NCBI GenBank assembly: GCA_963921825.1
Contig: OY997589.1
Span: 77,794,523 to 77,858,522, forward strand
Source of the DNA: Erodium maritimum
Taxonomy: Eukaryota; Streptophyta; Magnoliopsida; Geraniales; Geraniaceae
Direction of reading: 5' to 3'
DNA: 64,000 nt
This document shows, piece by piece, positions 33,881 through 44,872 of the stretch. The translations under genes and the position numbers were made by a program. The notes beneath the pieces are model-generated. The model was not told the origin of the DNA. It did no database searches and saw nothing but the letters and a program-made list of their open reading frames with translations. The stretch's first letter is position 1. Each line of letters starts with the position of its first letter.

Positions 33881-35120
33881 TAATACCCTGCCAGCCCTAG
33901 GAAGCTGCGAATCTCGAAGACGCTCTTGGGCCGTGCCCACTTCGAGACCCCGTCGATCTTCGCCGGATCGATGAGTATACCCTCCCGGGACACGACATGC
34001 CCGAGGAACTTCACCTCTGAAAGCCAGAACTCACACTTCTCCAAGTTGCCATACAGCTGGTGAGTACGCAACAAAGTCAACACTGTCCTCAAATGCTCCT
34101 CATGAGCCTTCTCACTAGGCGAGTAAATCAAGATGTCATCAACAAAAATTACGACAAACTAATCCAGGTAGGGTTGGAAGATCCCGTTCATCAAATCCAT
34201 GAACGCTGCAGGTACGTTCGTCAACCCGAACGGCATCACTAGGAACTCATAGTGCCCATAGCGAGTCCTAAACGCAGTCTTCTCCACGTCCTCATCTCGG
34301 ACCCTCAGCTGGTAGTATCCCGATCGAAGATCAATCTTCGAGAAATACTTTGCTCCTCTCAGCTGATCAAATAGATCATCGATCCTCGGCATCGGATAAC
34401 GGTTCTTCACCGTGACCCGGTTCAGCTTCCGGTAGTCAATGCACATCCTCAGTGCTCCGCCCTTCTTCTTCACGAAGAAGGCAGGTGCTCCCCACGGCGA
34501 GACACTCGGTCTGATAAAACCCTTCTCCCGAAGCTCCTCGAGTTGTCTCTTCAACTCGACCAACTCGGTGGGAGCAAACCGATACGTGCTCATAGAGATC
34601 GATCCTAAACACCACATCGCGCACTGGCGGTAAACCTGACAACTCCTCCGGAAAGACTTCTGGGAACTCGCAGACTACCCTCGGTAGCTCTCGGCTCTGC
34701 ACGACATCGGCCTCATCTCCCACAGCCAACGCAGATAGGAGCACCCCGTTCCTACTGCCCAGAACACAGGTAACGACCGTGTCACCCGACACTACAGTTA
34801 CCTGTCGTCGATAACAGCCGATCGATGCCCGGTACCTCGTCATCCAGTCCGTACCAGAATCACATCGAAAGCAGTCATATCTAACACCAGTAAGTCACCA
34901 TGAAAAGGGCGATCCGCCACTCGGATCTCACACGCCCGACACAAAGTCCTCAGAACTACCTCCCCAGTAACAGGGGTATTCAAAAACAATGGAGTACTCA
35001 AGAAATCCACCCTCAACCCCAAACGATGAGCAAAAGAAGCAGATATAAATGAATGTGAAGCTCTAGTATCGAACAGAAATGATGCCCAAGAGTTGTAAAG
35101 TAAACACGTACACTGCGTGG
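33881..35120 (-). pseudogene. pol: Gypsy protease and reverse transcriptase fragment
   Basis: On the reverse strand: a protease site reading DTRAS at about 35070-35056, where the catalytic-motif Gly is replaced by Arg; a frame change near 34600; reverse transcriptase with [23 protein letters not shown] and, after a TAG at 34161-34159 in place of the Gln of YLDQFVV, the FVDDIL box; then FLGLAGYY, where the sequence jumps into LTR DNA. Three independent kinds of damage make it inactive. Confidence 0.88.
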
Positions 35121-36115
35121 CCTCGTGGCCGGCGTGATGCCCCTCATCCCTGGTACCTATGAAGACATATACCCGACCCTGCTGCCTCGGAGGTCCGCCC
35201 CTCGGAGGTGGTGGAAGTGCTGCCTACTGACCAGCCCTCTGCCTCGGCGCTGGTGTGCTGGCTGCCTGTCTCGGTCCTCTCTGCGTCTGAGCCTGACGCT
35301 GTTGGAATGCTGGTGAGTGCCCTATCTGCGACTGCTGTGGTTGCGGAGCTGGCGCCATCGGATACTGCTTGGGGCACCTGGAAGTGAAGTGTCCGGGCCT
35401 GCCACAACGATGACACAGCAGTGGCCCGACACTCGACCTCTCCTCGGGTCTCCCTATCTGGCGATCCATAGGTCTGTCGCTCCCCGGGCAATCTCGTGCC
35501 ATGTGCCCTGGCTGTCTGCAACGATAGCAAGTGCGTCCCGGCGCGAGAGGTCCAACAGAAGCTACTGAACCAACCTGACGTGGTCCTCTCAAATGGGTGT
35601 GCGGCTAAAATGATCCAAAGGTCCTCAGCCTCCTCGACTCCCGTAACTCAGATGGCCTCAAAGCACTGCTCGGTCTGGTCTTGATCTCCCGAGCCCTAGC
35701 TGACTCCCTCAAAACTCAGATGGCCTCATATCTAACCCTAGTCTGAGCCTGCTCCACTAGTTCGGAGAACACCTGGGTCCTCGACACAGCGACCCTGTCT
35801 CCAATCGCCGGACGGAGCCCTCCCTCAAAATGCCAGCATCTGAGATCCTCCGACTGCACCATCTCCGGAGCGAAGCGAGCTAGAGTGGTTAAGCACGACT
35901 CGTACTTCGACACCGACAGACTCTCCTGCCGTAGGTACGGGAACTGCTGACGTCTGTCATCCAGCACGGCTCGCGGGAAGTACTGCTCGAGAAAGCGCAG
36001 CCCGAACAGCACAAAGTCATCCCCCACCCGGGTCTGCTCTCGGCGCCACCAGTGGTATGCCTCCCCTTCCAGGTGGAAGGGTGCAAATGATACTCGAAGT
36101 CTCCCGCTTGTCAAC
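35121..36115 (-). pseudogene. gag: Gypsy gag fragment with zinc knuckles
   Basis: Reading leftward from 36115: VSFAPFHLEGEAYHWW, a capsid region with RQQFPYLRQESLSVSKYE, a frame change near 35700, then CYRCRQPGHMARDCPG (about 35490-35540) and CHRCGRPGHFTSRCPK (about 35370-35420). The N-terminal hundred or so residues present in the related gag genes are missing. The second knuckle is intact. Confidence 0.82.
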
Positions 36116-39099
36116 CCTCTTGCATGTTTAGTTAAGTGGATTATGTCATCTCACTTAATCCCCATCAAGAAACAAGTGTCCATGCAAAAATGCAAAGTGG
36201 ACTTAATAAACTATGTTAGTTTATTAATTATCGGAAAGTGGGTCCAACCCACTTTGATTAACAAGACTACTTAGTCAAATTTTCACCTTTGCTTCTTGTT
36301 GTGCCTAGGCTATATGGGCCAGCCATGGGCCTCTCCACGAGAGCCCATGTCGAGCCTATCATGTCCTAACCGTCCACTATTGTACTTCCCGACAAGACTC
36401 CCTCCAAGGCAAGTTTTGTTGCGTTCTTATTGAGTTACAAACCTTTGGTGTGTCCCACTTTACTTGATCTTACCCTAGTGGCAACTAATGAGACATAGTT
36501 AAGCCTGGCACTACATAACGAAACGACCCTATTGTCGATTCTGACCTTTACGTCGTCCCTGCCATTATCTTTTTATCTCAGATATCCTGATTGAGATAAG
36601 GCATAGAGCCGTCATCCTTATTGTTCTCAATCAATGTTCCTTGATATGTGAGATGATTGAATAATGATACCATGTATCATGTGCATGGCCATGCTTTTCC
36701 TTCAGTCACTCTCGATCAAGCGGCCATGAACCAGATATATTTCCCACACTGTAGTATAAGCGATAAATCCCTTAGCCGTCTCTCGTGTTACTCATTCAGT
36801 CATTCCCCAAGCCAATCCTGATAGTTATGGAAGCCCAGTCACGGTGCAACATTAGGTTTTCAGGTCAAACTCAGTGTTTTACTGCATAGTAACCACAAAG
36901 ATTCCTCAGTCTAAGGATACCTGACAAGCTACAACTTTGAATATGTTCATGACTTAAAATATGGAACATATTCAGGTCGGGCCATCCAATATCATGTCCC
37001 ACATGATGTCTATGATCAGACTCTGGAACCCTTTCCAATGGCCAATAAAACGTAAGCCATCAAGAGTCATCTTTCATACTAGTCGCTTCTTGTGAAGACT
37101 ATTGACTAAGGACCTCATCGAGTGTGACCCATCCCGATCTATGGTTCTATTCGCATGGTGGGCATAGATCGAAGACACACGCGATATATTACTTCAACAC
37201 TTCAGTAATATGAAAGCCGCTTTATTATATTTTCAATGATGATATTTACAATTGGACATTTACGATTGGACTACGGGCACTAAGACTGTAATAACCACTC
37301 CCGGTCAACGCCAGTCAAACCTACGAAAAACAGGAAAATTTAAAAAATTTAAGACTGACACTTAATTTAACCTTAAATGACCCCGAGTGTCATACCGGAC
37401 TTGAGTTGACCCCGTTATAGACCAAAATGAGTTCCGGGGGACTCAGGGCAACTTTCTGATCAATTTGGGAAATGTTGACTTTTCGCTGGAAAAGTCAACC
37501 GAGCGACGTTTTGGTCCATTCGAGGACCGTTTTGGATCCAAAAAGCTTAGCCGTCGTCGCAGCGGTCTTAATTGAGCCGTTTCCTTGTAGCCCGTGAAGT
37601 TTTGGAATTTCTTGGGAAAAGTGCCCGTTCGGGGCCCGAAACGTCCGATTTTCGCGAATCTGATTGAAAAATATCCAGGAGATATTTTACCAAAAGGTGT
37701 AGGACCCACCTTGCCACTTGTCCAACAAGTGGTGGTGTTAGTTTTTCGGGGAAAATGAAAGAAGAGAGTAAAGGGGGGGGGTCGGCCACACCTTAAATCA
37801 AAAGAAAAAAAAAGAGAAAAAGAATAGAAAAGAAGAGAGAGGTTTAGAGAGAGAAGGAGAAGGAGAAGAAGAAGAGAGCTAGGTTTGTGGAGCACTATTC
37901 ACGTCATCCATCCATTGGATCGTCTCAAGGCTAGGAGGAAGTGCACTCCCCTCGTTCTCCTCTACGGTATACACCGAACCAATTCTCGTTTTGATAAATT
38001 TTGGAAGTTAGGGTTTATGTAAAACTATTAGTTTAGGTTGTTTTGAGGTTGGGGGAATTGTTGGAGACTTTTTGGAGGTGTTTGGAGGTGAGATTGCACG
38101 TTTTCCAGTGACCGGAAGCTCAGGAGGAGCTCCGGCCACCGTGGGTGGTGGCCGGCCGGCCATGGGGTGGCTGGCCGGAGCTGGGACCAGCCACCACCAT
38201 GGTGGCCGAGCCCCAAGGAACCCTAGCCACCCACGGCCTAGCTTGGCAGGGTGGGTCCCACGAGCTCGGGTGATCGGGTTTAGTGTTCGGGTGGTTTAAA
38301 ATGTTCCCCGGACCATTTATCCATAACCGAATCGAAATTTGGAATTAAATTGGAAAAGTTATAATTATCGGGTTTAGAAACTTTAAACGGTAATTAATTG
38401 ACTCGGAAGTCGGAATTCGATTCCGTCAAGTGCATTGGGGCCCTTGAATTATTCTAAGACCGTAGAAACGAAAACGGGAATTTTTGGAGCCCCGGAAGGG
38501 CATTTACAAAACCCGGGCAGATTCGCCACGTCGGGCGAATCGGGCCTTTATGAGTCCTTTATCGACAATGTCGAGTAATTGGCAAGTTTGGGAGTAATCG
38601 ACATTGTCGGGGTTACGTTTGGGCGTTAAGTTTATTAAAGTTCAACTTATTTCGTGCGAGTTTAAAGTGCATTAAAAATTGTGTTCTTTTAGATCGTGCC
38701 ACGGACCGAGGCAAGGGAAAGCTGGGTGAGTGACTGAGATCATCACCGGAGCTCTTTGGTTGGCTTTTGGAAAACACGCACGAGGTAGGGAAAAGTAGCC
38801 GGATCTCGACCATGACTAGGGAAAGTTAACAGTAGAAATGCATGTGACACCGGGGTGTCGTGGGTTAAGTAGGTTTATCGAATCTTAGAAAGGCATGATA
38901 CGGGAACGTAGCGATTATTAGAAAAGCATGTGACACTTAGTAGTGTCGTAGGAGCAGAGAACTTAGCGATATTAGAATTACTGGAGGCATATGACCATGC
39001 CCGGAGGTTGACTGTTTAATTTATGTCTTTGGTGGCCTTGAGAGCCCGTATATTGTTGTCGGTGTCTATGGTGGCCTTGAGAGCCCGTGCTATTATTAT

Positions 39100-39600
39100 T
39101 GAGTTTTGGGTGGCCATGAGTGCCTGTGGGGTGAACCCGTGTCTTTACTTTTGGTGTTTTGGGTGGCCATGAGTGCCCATGGGGTTGTTGAACCCGTGTC
39201 TTTACCTTTGGTGTTTTGGGTGGTCGTGAGTGCCCGTAGGGTTGTTGAAACCGTGAGTTACTGTTGGTGTGTTTTGGGTGGCCATGAGTGTCGTGGGGTT
39301 GTTGAGCCCGTGATTTACTGTTGGTGTGTTTTGGGTGGCCTTGAGTGTCGTGGGGTTGTTGAGCCCGTGAGTTACTGTTGGTGTGTTTTGGGTGGCCATG
39401 AGTGTCGTGGGGTTGTTGAGCTCGTGAGTTATTGTTGGTGTGTTTTGGGTGGCCGTGAGTGTCGTGGGGTTGTTGAGCCCGTGAGTTACTGTTGGTGTGT
39501 CGTGGGAGGCCGTGAGTGCCCGTGGGGCTGATGAGTCCGTGTTTTACTGTTGGTGTCTTGGGTGACCATGAGTGCCTGTGAGTGTTGAACCTGTGTTGTT
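39100..39600 (+). repeat. 57-bp minisatellite in the solo LTR
   Basis: Units begin GTTTTGGGTGGCC and contain GTTGTTGAGCCCGTGA. Clean units start at 39271, 39328, 39385, 39442 and 39499, exactly 57 bp apart. Diverged units lie on both sides. The 141-codon open frame across it is a by-product of the repeat length being a multiple of three. Confidence 0.9.
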
Positions 39601-39766
39601 ACTGGTTGTTGAACTTGCTTGTGATTGTCATTGTGTTTACCTGAGGTTGGGGGCCCGCTTCATGAAACGGGGGTCCACGAGCACACGCGTCTGCATGTTC
39701 AGACGGGGTAGGGGGCCCGCCCGACAAGAAAGGGGTCCTGGCCGCGCGTGTGTGGTTTGGGATTGT

Positions 39767-40048
39767 GAGCATTCTTTGGCTGGCCTGACCGAGTTAGAGT
39801 CTCGGGAGGTTGCGAGCGTTCTTTGGCTAGCCTGACCGAGTTAGAGTCTCGGGAGGTTGCGAGCTTTCTTTGGCTGGCCTGACCGAGTTAGAGTCTCGGG
39901 AGGTTGCGAGCGTTCTTAGGCTGGCCTGACCGAGTTAGAGTCTCGGGAGGTTGCGAGCGTTCTTTGGCTGGCCTGACCGAGTTAGAGTCTCGGGAGGTTG
40001 CGAGCGTTCTTTGGCTGGCCTGACCGAGTTAGAGTCTCGGGAGGTTGC
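39767..40048 (+). repeat. 47-bp minisatellite, six copies
   Basis: Units begin GAGCGTTCTTTGGCTGGCC and end GGGAGGTTGC. They start at 39767, 39814, 39861, 39908, 39955 and 40002, with one or two changes each. Their near identity suggests recent expansion or homogenisation. Confidence 0.93.
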
Positions 40049-40645
40049 GAGCGCTGTTTGGCACTGAGCAGCTGGCAGGAATGCGATCCTTTGTGATCTT
40101 GTTTGGTGTGCGATCCTTTGTGATCTTGTTTGGTATTGCGTAGTTTTCTGTCGCGTCTGTGGAGGATGTCGTCAATGGTTGTGTCGGGTTTACATCACGA
40201 GTCCGAGTGTGAGTCTGTTGAGGAAGGTAACTGTTGTGGTTCTTTGAGTACTTGGGTTGGAGATTGTTTTTCCCGGTTTTGGGTTGGTTTTGGGTGTTAC
40301 CGGCTTTGTCTGCTAATTATGTCGTAGTCAGTCTGTTATCTGTGGTGGTGAGCGAACGCTCACCCCTAGCTGCTTTTCCTACAGGTACCGATCTCTGGAC
40401 GGACTAGGTGAGCTCTCGAAGCTTGTGGAGCTAGGAGCGGAGTCCGGGTTTTTCTTTTGAGTCTAGTGACGGATACATTGTATTTTGTCCACTTGTTGGG
40501 ACGTTTTGAGTTGTAAACATTATTTTGATTAACTAAATGGAGATTTTAAAGTGTTTATTTAAAACAGGTTTCAAACGGTTTTATTATTTTAAATGTTCGC
40601 ATCCCGAGTTCGGTTTACTGAAATTGGGGCGTGACAAAGACTAAC

Positions 40646-41286
40646 GCTTATATCCTAGATCATCGATGTTTAGTTCATGGTAGCTAAATTAGAACACTAT
40701 GAAGTAGAGAGCAGAGATATACATATTTAATGGTAAAAGTGATACAAATACCAGTTTAAATTTACAAGCTCTGAAGTACTTCAATAGTGGATCTCATACA
40801 ATTCTCCTTCTCTAATCACTCAACCTAGCTCTCTAAATTGTATCCCTCTCAAATTCTCCCCCATTACAATGCCCTAATTTCCATTTATACTTAATTAAAA
40901 ACTAGGGACAAACAAGGAAAACGACTGAAAAATAGATGATCTGCGCGCACGCATGTCGACCGCACGTCGTATGACGAACGTGCGGTCTACATGCCAGCCA
41001 CATGTTGTGCGTTGGACGTGCAGTAATTTTCTGGTGCTTGCTTCCAAAAATGCACGCTGGATGACTGAACTTCCGTCACGAAGTTGTAGATCTCTGAATT
41101 CCCTTGGATTTGATATATGGCAGGCGAAAATCGAAGTCTGTATGAGAAAGTTATGTCCTTATGAAGATTAGTCACACTCCAAAACTCCTTAAGCTGATTT
41201 TTGCTCCGTTTTAACTTTTTTTTGCTCCAATTTCCTTAACAATTTTGAAGAGAGACCGACTACACAAATAGAAAGGAAAGTGCATC
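40646..41286. other. No gene; one strong hairpin
   Basis: The stretch has no recognised domain. ACCGCACGT at 40959-40967 and ACGTGCGGT at 40978-40986 form a perfect 9-bp inverted repeat. The sequence around 41090-41165 has the character of an LTR but no edges were found. Confidence 0.35.
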
Positions 41287-41300
41287 AAATCCTACCAACC

Positions 41301-41449
41301 TGGTTGTTTATTCCATTTCTTTGGTTGTTTGTGCAGTTTAGGTTAATTGTTTTTTATTTAGACTTTTTGTCCTTGATATGTAGAAAGATCTTGTAATCCT
41401 CTTTAACATGTAAAGAGGTTTTAATCTTAAGTTGCTTTGCTGATAAAAA
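41301..41449 (+). mobile_element. Very short LINE 3' tail with 14-bp TSD
   Basis: A 149-bp insert ending GCTTTGCTGATAAAAAA, flanked by aaatcctaccaacc at 41287-41300 and 41450-41463. The tail has the form of an L1-type LINE 3' UTR. It is a severely 5'-truncated insertion, or less likely a SINE. Confidence 0.85.
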
Positions 41450-41463
41450 AAATCCTACCAACC

Positions 41464-42168
41464 CGAGACTGAAAAGGTTAGAAATGTGGGATAAAACATC
41501 TAGAGTAGATGCATTTTACGTTCACATCAGTCCCACATCGGAAGTGATCCCCACTGGTAATCAATCTCTTGTTCCTACTGGTCGCGATGGGGCACCAATG
41601 GTGGATGTCCTCCTGCCGAGAATGGCAGCCCGTGGAAATCAGAATCCAATCCACCATTGTATTGATGATCCTACCGAAGGAAGGTAGGGTCGATGGTTGA
41701 TCACGGTAGTAATTGGGATTGTACCTGGCCGTCAATGCATCCCAATGCATAGGGGTCACTCTGAGTGGATTCCTATTGTGTCCGTCTTTGTCCTCAATAG
41801 CAGACCAATGTCTTATGCTTGGCGTGAGCACCCGAGGAAGGGTCATAGGCAAAGAGTTCCATACTGGTTGTTGATACCTCGGCGTGGAGGTGATCTGGCG
41901 GCTCAAGGTGGGCTGCGGTGTGTCTCGGCCGGATTATATCCAAGGTACCCATCTCATTGGTTTTGTTGGAAAACGACACAGACGGTGGCGCGAGTCCAGG
42001 ACAGTCATGAGTGTGCGTGTGGGGGCATGGGGGTGTTGGTGAAGCCATGGTGATCGGGGAGGGAGGTGTCGGTGAAGCCATGGTGATCAGGGATGGAGGC
42101 GGCTGACGGAGAGAGCTTTTCGAGAGAAGAGAAATCCTAGAGGTTTTGACATTGTTTATGTATTGCAC
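41464..42168 (-). mobile_element. LINE-like 5' region with short open frame
   Basis: On the reverse strand a CT-rich leader precedes an ATG near 42082 and a frame rich in Pro, Ser and Thr (MASPTPPSPITMASPTPPCP) that ends at 41794. The repeated MASPTPP reflects a short tandem duplication. It resembles the leaders of the other LINE-like elements here; no conserved domain follows. Boundaries are approximate. Confidence 0.4.
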
Positions 42169-42225
42169 GTTTTCTTATATTTATTCTTTTTTAATTAATA
42201 GTTGAACAAATGTTTTATTTGTTTT

Positions 42226-42373
42226 TGTTGGAATGGGTTTCGTCCCCTTTTCTCATTGATATGATTAGGTTAAATAAAACACTAATTAGTAATTCAAATA
42301 CACAAGATATACATAATTCTCATTACAAAAACAAATCAGAATATATTATCGAACAAGAATATATTATCTAACA
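42226..42373 (-). repeat. 3' LTR of the Copia element
   Basis: It is 148 bp with TG...CA ends and AT-rich. The right copy matches it from GGTTAAATA onward, including CAGAATATATTATCGAAC near the terminus. Confidence 0.85.
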
Positions 42374-42453
42374 CACCCCCACAGTCTGAACGGGAGGAGA
42401 CATGACAGTGAGACTGGTCCTGAAATGAGAGAAAAGGATTTGGGGAAGTCCCT

Positions 42454-44872
42454 TCAGGAAAATATTAGCAATCTGGAACCGAGAAGGGACATGAAGAACT
42501 CGAACATGGCCTTTTGCAACTTTCTCCCAAACAAAGTGAATGTCGAGTTCAATATGCTTCGTGCATTAATGTTGAACCGGGTTGCCTGATAGGTATATGG
42601 CATTGACATTATCGTAAAAACCCAACATGGCTCGAGAGAGTGGATAGTGGAGTTCCAATAGAAGATTGCGCAACGAACAAGATTCGGAAACAACATTAGC
42701 AACACCATTGTACTCAGCTTCAGTACTCGAGCGAGAGATTGTGGGTTGCCGCTTCGATGACCAAGAAACGTGATTATCACGCAAGAATATGCAATAACCT
42801 GACGTAGAACGATAGGTGGTAAGACACCCACCGCAGTCAACATTAGTGTATGATACCAAATCTGAGGCTCAAGAGGAGTACAAGTGAAGTCCCAAGTGAA
42901 GTGTGCCCTTAAGATAGCGAATGATGCGTTTTAGGGATCCCATATGAGTATCTCGGGGGTCATGCATATGAAGACACACTTATTGGACAACATAGGAGAT
43001 GTCAGGCCGAGTGAAGGTGAGAAACTTTAAGGCACCTACAAGACTGCGATAGAGTGTAGGGTTAGCAAAAGAAGCACCAAAATCACCACTCACTTTTGAT
43101 TTCATGTCCACCGGTCAGTATACTTCTGTTGAGACAGAAACATGCCACCAGAGTACCGATTAATGACAATTCCTAAGAAGAAAGACAAGGGCCCGAGATC
43201 CTTCAAAGCAAACTCAGAGCCTAACAAAAGCCCATAATAGAGAGACGGAGAGTGTGACTCGAGGCCGTCAAGATAATATCATCCACGTATAAGAGAAGAA
43301 AATCAATATCAGTGCCACGACAATAAATGAATAAGGAATGGTCACACCTACTGTGAGTGAAGCCAACAAAAGAGACAAAATCAGTGAACCGTTGATACCA
43401 GGCTCTGGGAGCTTGCTTCAAGCCATACATCGAACGCTTCAACAAGAAAACATGACCAAGATGAGAAGGACTCCGAAAACCCAATGGTTGATGCATGAAG
43501 ACTGTTTCACTGAGGTGACCATGGAGAAATGCGTTCTTGACATCGAGCTGGTGGATTGGCCATAAACACGAGACTACGAGACTGAGGACCGTGCGAATTG
43601 TCATTGGCTTGACGGCTGGGCTAAAATTCTCATCACAATTAACTCCAACCTGTTGAGATCGACCATCACCTACAAGACGAGCCTTATACCGTTCAAAAGA
43701 ACCGTTAGAACGCCTTTTATGACGAAAAATCCACATAGACCGAATCACATAAGTATTAGTAGGACAATGAACCAATTCCCATGTCTTATTTGTAATCAAA
43801 GAATCATACTCTTCTTGCATTGCTAGTTTCCAATTGGGGTTAGAAAGGGCAAATTGGGATGAAGGTTGGGCGGTGGATTGGGAACAACCTGGCTCGGTTA
43901 GGTAGGAGGAGTAATCACGCTAGGAGTAGACGAGGTTGGGGGGGGGGAGAGGTAGGAACGGCCGGTGAGTCGGGTGAGGTAGGATCTCGGATGGTAGTAG
44001 AATTGAGGGCGCTAGTGGGATTTAGTATTGGGGCTGGTCGGGGATAGGTCGGGGTAACTTAGGTTGGAGACGTCGAGACTGTCTGTCAGGTTCTGGCAAC
44101 TGCAAAAAAGGAAGGCGGAGAAGAGGGGATATGTTATCATCCAAAAAAGACTAATGAGCAGGTGAGGGTCGAGAAATAGATGAGTAAGTCTGCAAATAAT
44201 AATTTTGTTACGTTGAATATCAAAACATTTATACCCTCTATGTTGTGAAGGAAATCCCAGAAAGACACAAGGTGAAGATCAAGATTGTAACTTGTTGAAC
44301 TGAGTAGACATGATAAGTGGATAACAAAGACAACCAAAGTGCGAATATGAGAATAAAAAGGAGTTCGATGAAAAATAAATTGAGCTGGGGAAGAAAAATG
44401 CAGCACCTTAGAAGGAAGAATTTAGAAAAATAAGTGAACATAAGTAGAGCATGATGCCAAAAACAAGTAAGGAGAGAAGCATGAATAAGTAAAGTACGAA
44501 CTAGATTGTTAACAGTTCGTATCTTACGTTCAGCACGACCATTTTAAGGGGAGGTATGAGGACACGAGAATCGAAAAAACACCCCTATAGAGGCACAAAA
44601 CTGACGAAATGGAGTATTATCAAAATCCTCTCCGTTACCGCATTGAAAACTCTTGATAGAACATCCAAATGTGTATGAACATAAGCATTGAAAAAATTAA
44701 ATATGGAAAAAACATGTGACTTAGCGCCCAAAGGAAATAATTAGTGTAATCATTAATCAGTAATAAATAATAACGATGACCAGTTGAGCTTAAAACATGA
44801 GATGTCCACTAATCAACATGAATAATATCAAACGGAGAATAAGTAAAATTCAACGAAGTAACAAAAGGCAAT
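42454..44872 (-). pseudogene. pol: Copia integrase, reverse transcriptase and RNase H remnant
   Basis: Reading leftward: the integrase part ends with PHTSP, a TAA at 44546-44544 in place of Gln, then NGRAERKIRT. Reverse transcriptase at 43820-43221 is well kept (KTWELV, FRHKRRSNGSFERYKARLV, QLDVKNAFLHGHL, MYGLKQAPRAWYQRF, LLLYVDDIIL). RNase H is at 42859-42454 (GCLTTYRSTSGYCIFL, then SSTEAEYNGVA), followed by a frame change. Frameshifts separate the pieces, so no polyprotein can be made. Confidence 0.9.

Larger units (their letters stand above)
32124..36115 (-). mobile_element. Deleted Tekay element: 3' LTR fused to reverse transcriptase, no 5' LTR
   Basis: It consists of a truncated LTR (32124 to about 33880), a pol fragment and gag without its N terminus. 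RNase H, integrase, polypurine tract, leader, primer site and 5' LTR are missing. The whole is flanked by gtcaac at 32118-32123 and 36110-36115. That is either a 5-6 bp TSD of a truncated insertion or microhomology at a deletion breakpoint. Confidence 0.8.
37287..40636 (+). mobile_element. Forward Tekay-related solo LTR with TSD aagac
   Basis: It begins TGTAATAACCACTCCCGG and ends GGGGCGTGACA. The exact 5-bp repeat aagac is at 37282-37286 and 40637-40641. It is 3350 bp with no internal region. Its end matches the sense-strand end of the other Tekay LTRs. It carries two minisatellite arrays (39100-39600 and 39767-40048) and a perfect 7-bp stem, GTGAGCG-AA-CGCTCAC, at 40348-40363, in place of the shorter hairpin of its relatives. 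The U3-like half contains a purine-rich stretch near 37795-37880. Confidence 0.9.
31753..40645 (+). mobile_element. Forward family T LTR, split by two Gypsy insertions
   Basis: The pieces are 31753-32123 (starting TGTTGGGTCTCGAG), 36116-37286 (ending CACTAAGAC) and the last bases after 40641 (TAAC). Together they make about 1.55 kb collinear with the LTR at 7136-8823, including the GATATCCTGATTGAGATAAGG block at 36580-36600. The insertions are the deleted Tekay element (flanked by gtcaac) and the solo LTR at 37287-40636 (flanked by aagac). The terminal base reads G rather than A, and no convincing outer TSD was found. Confidence 0.75.

Noticed and set aside
39106-39531. Open frame of 141 codons with repeated Gly-Cys-Val-rich peptide
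   Set aside because: It is the translation of the 57-bp minisatellite; a repeat length divisible by three keeps any stop-free frame open. It lies inside a solo LTR.
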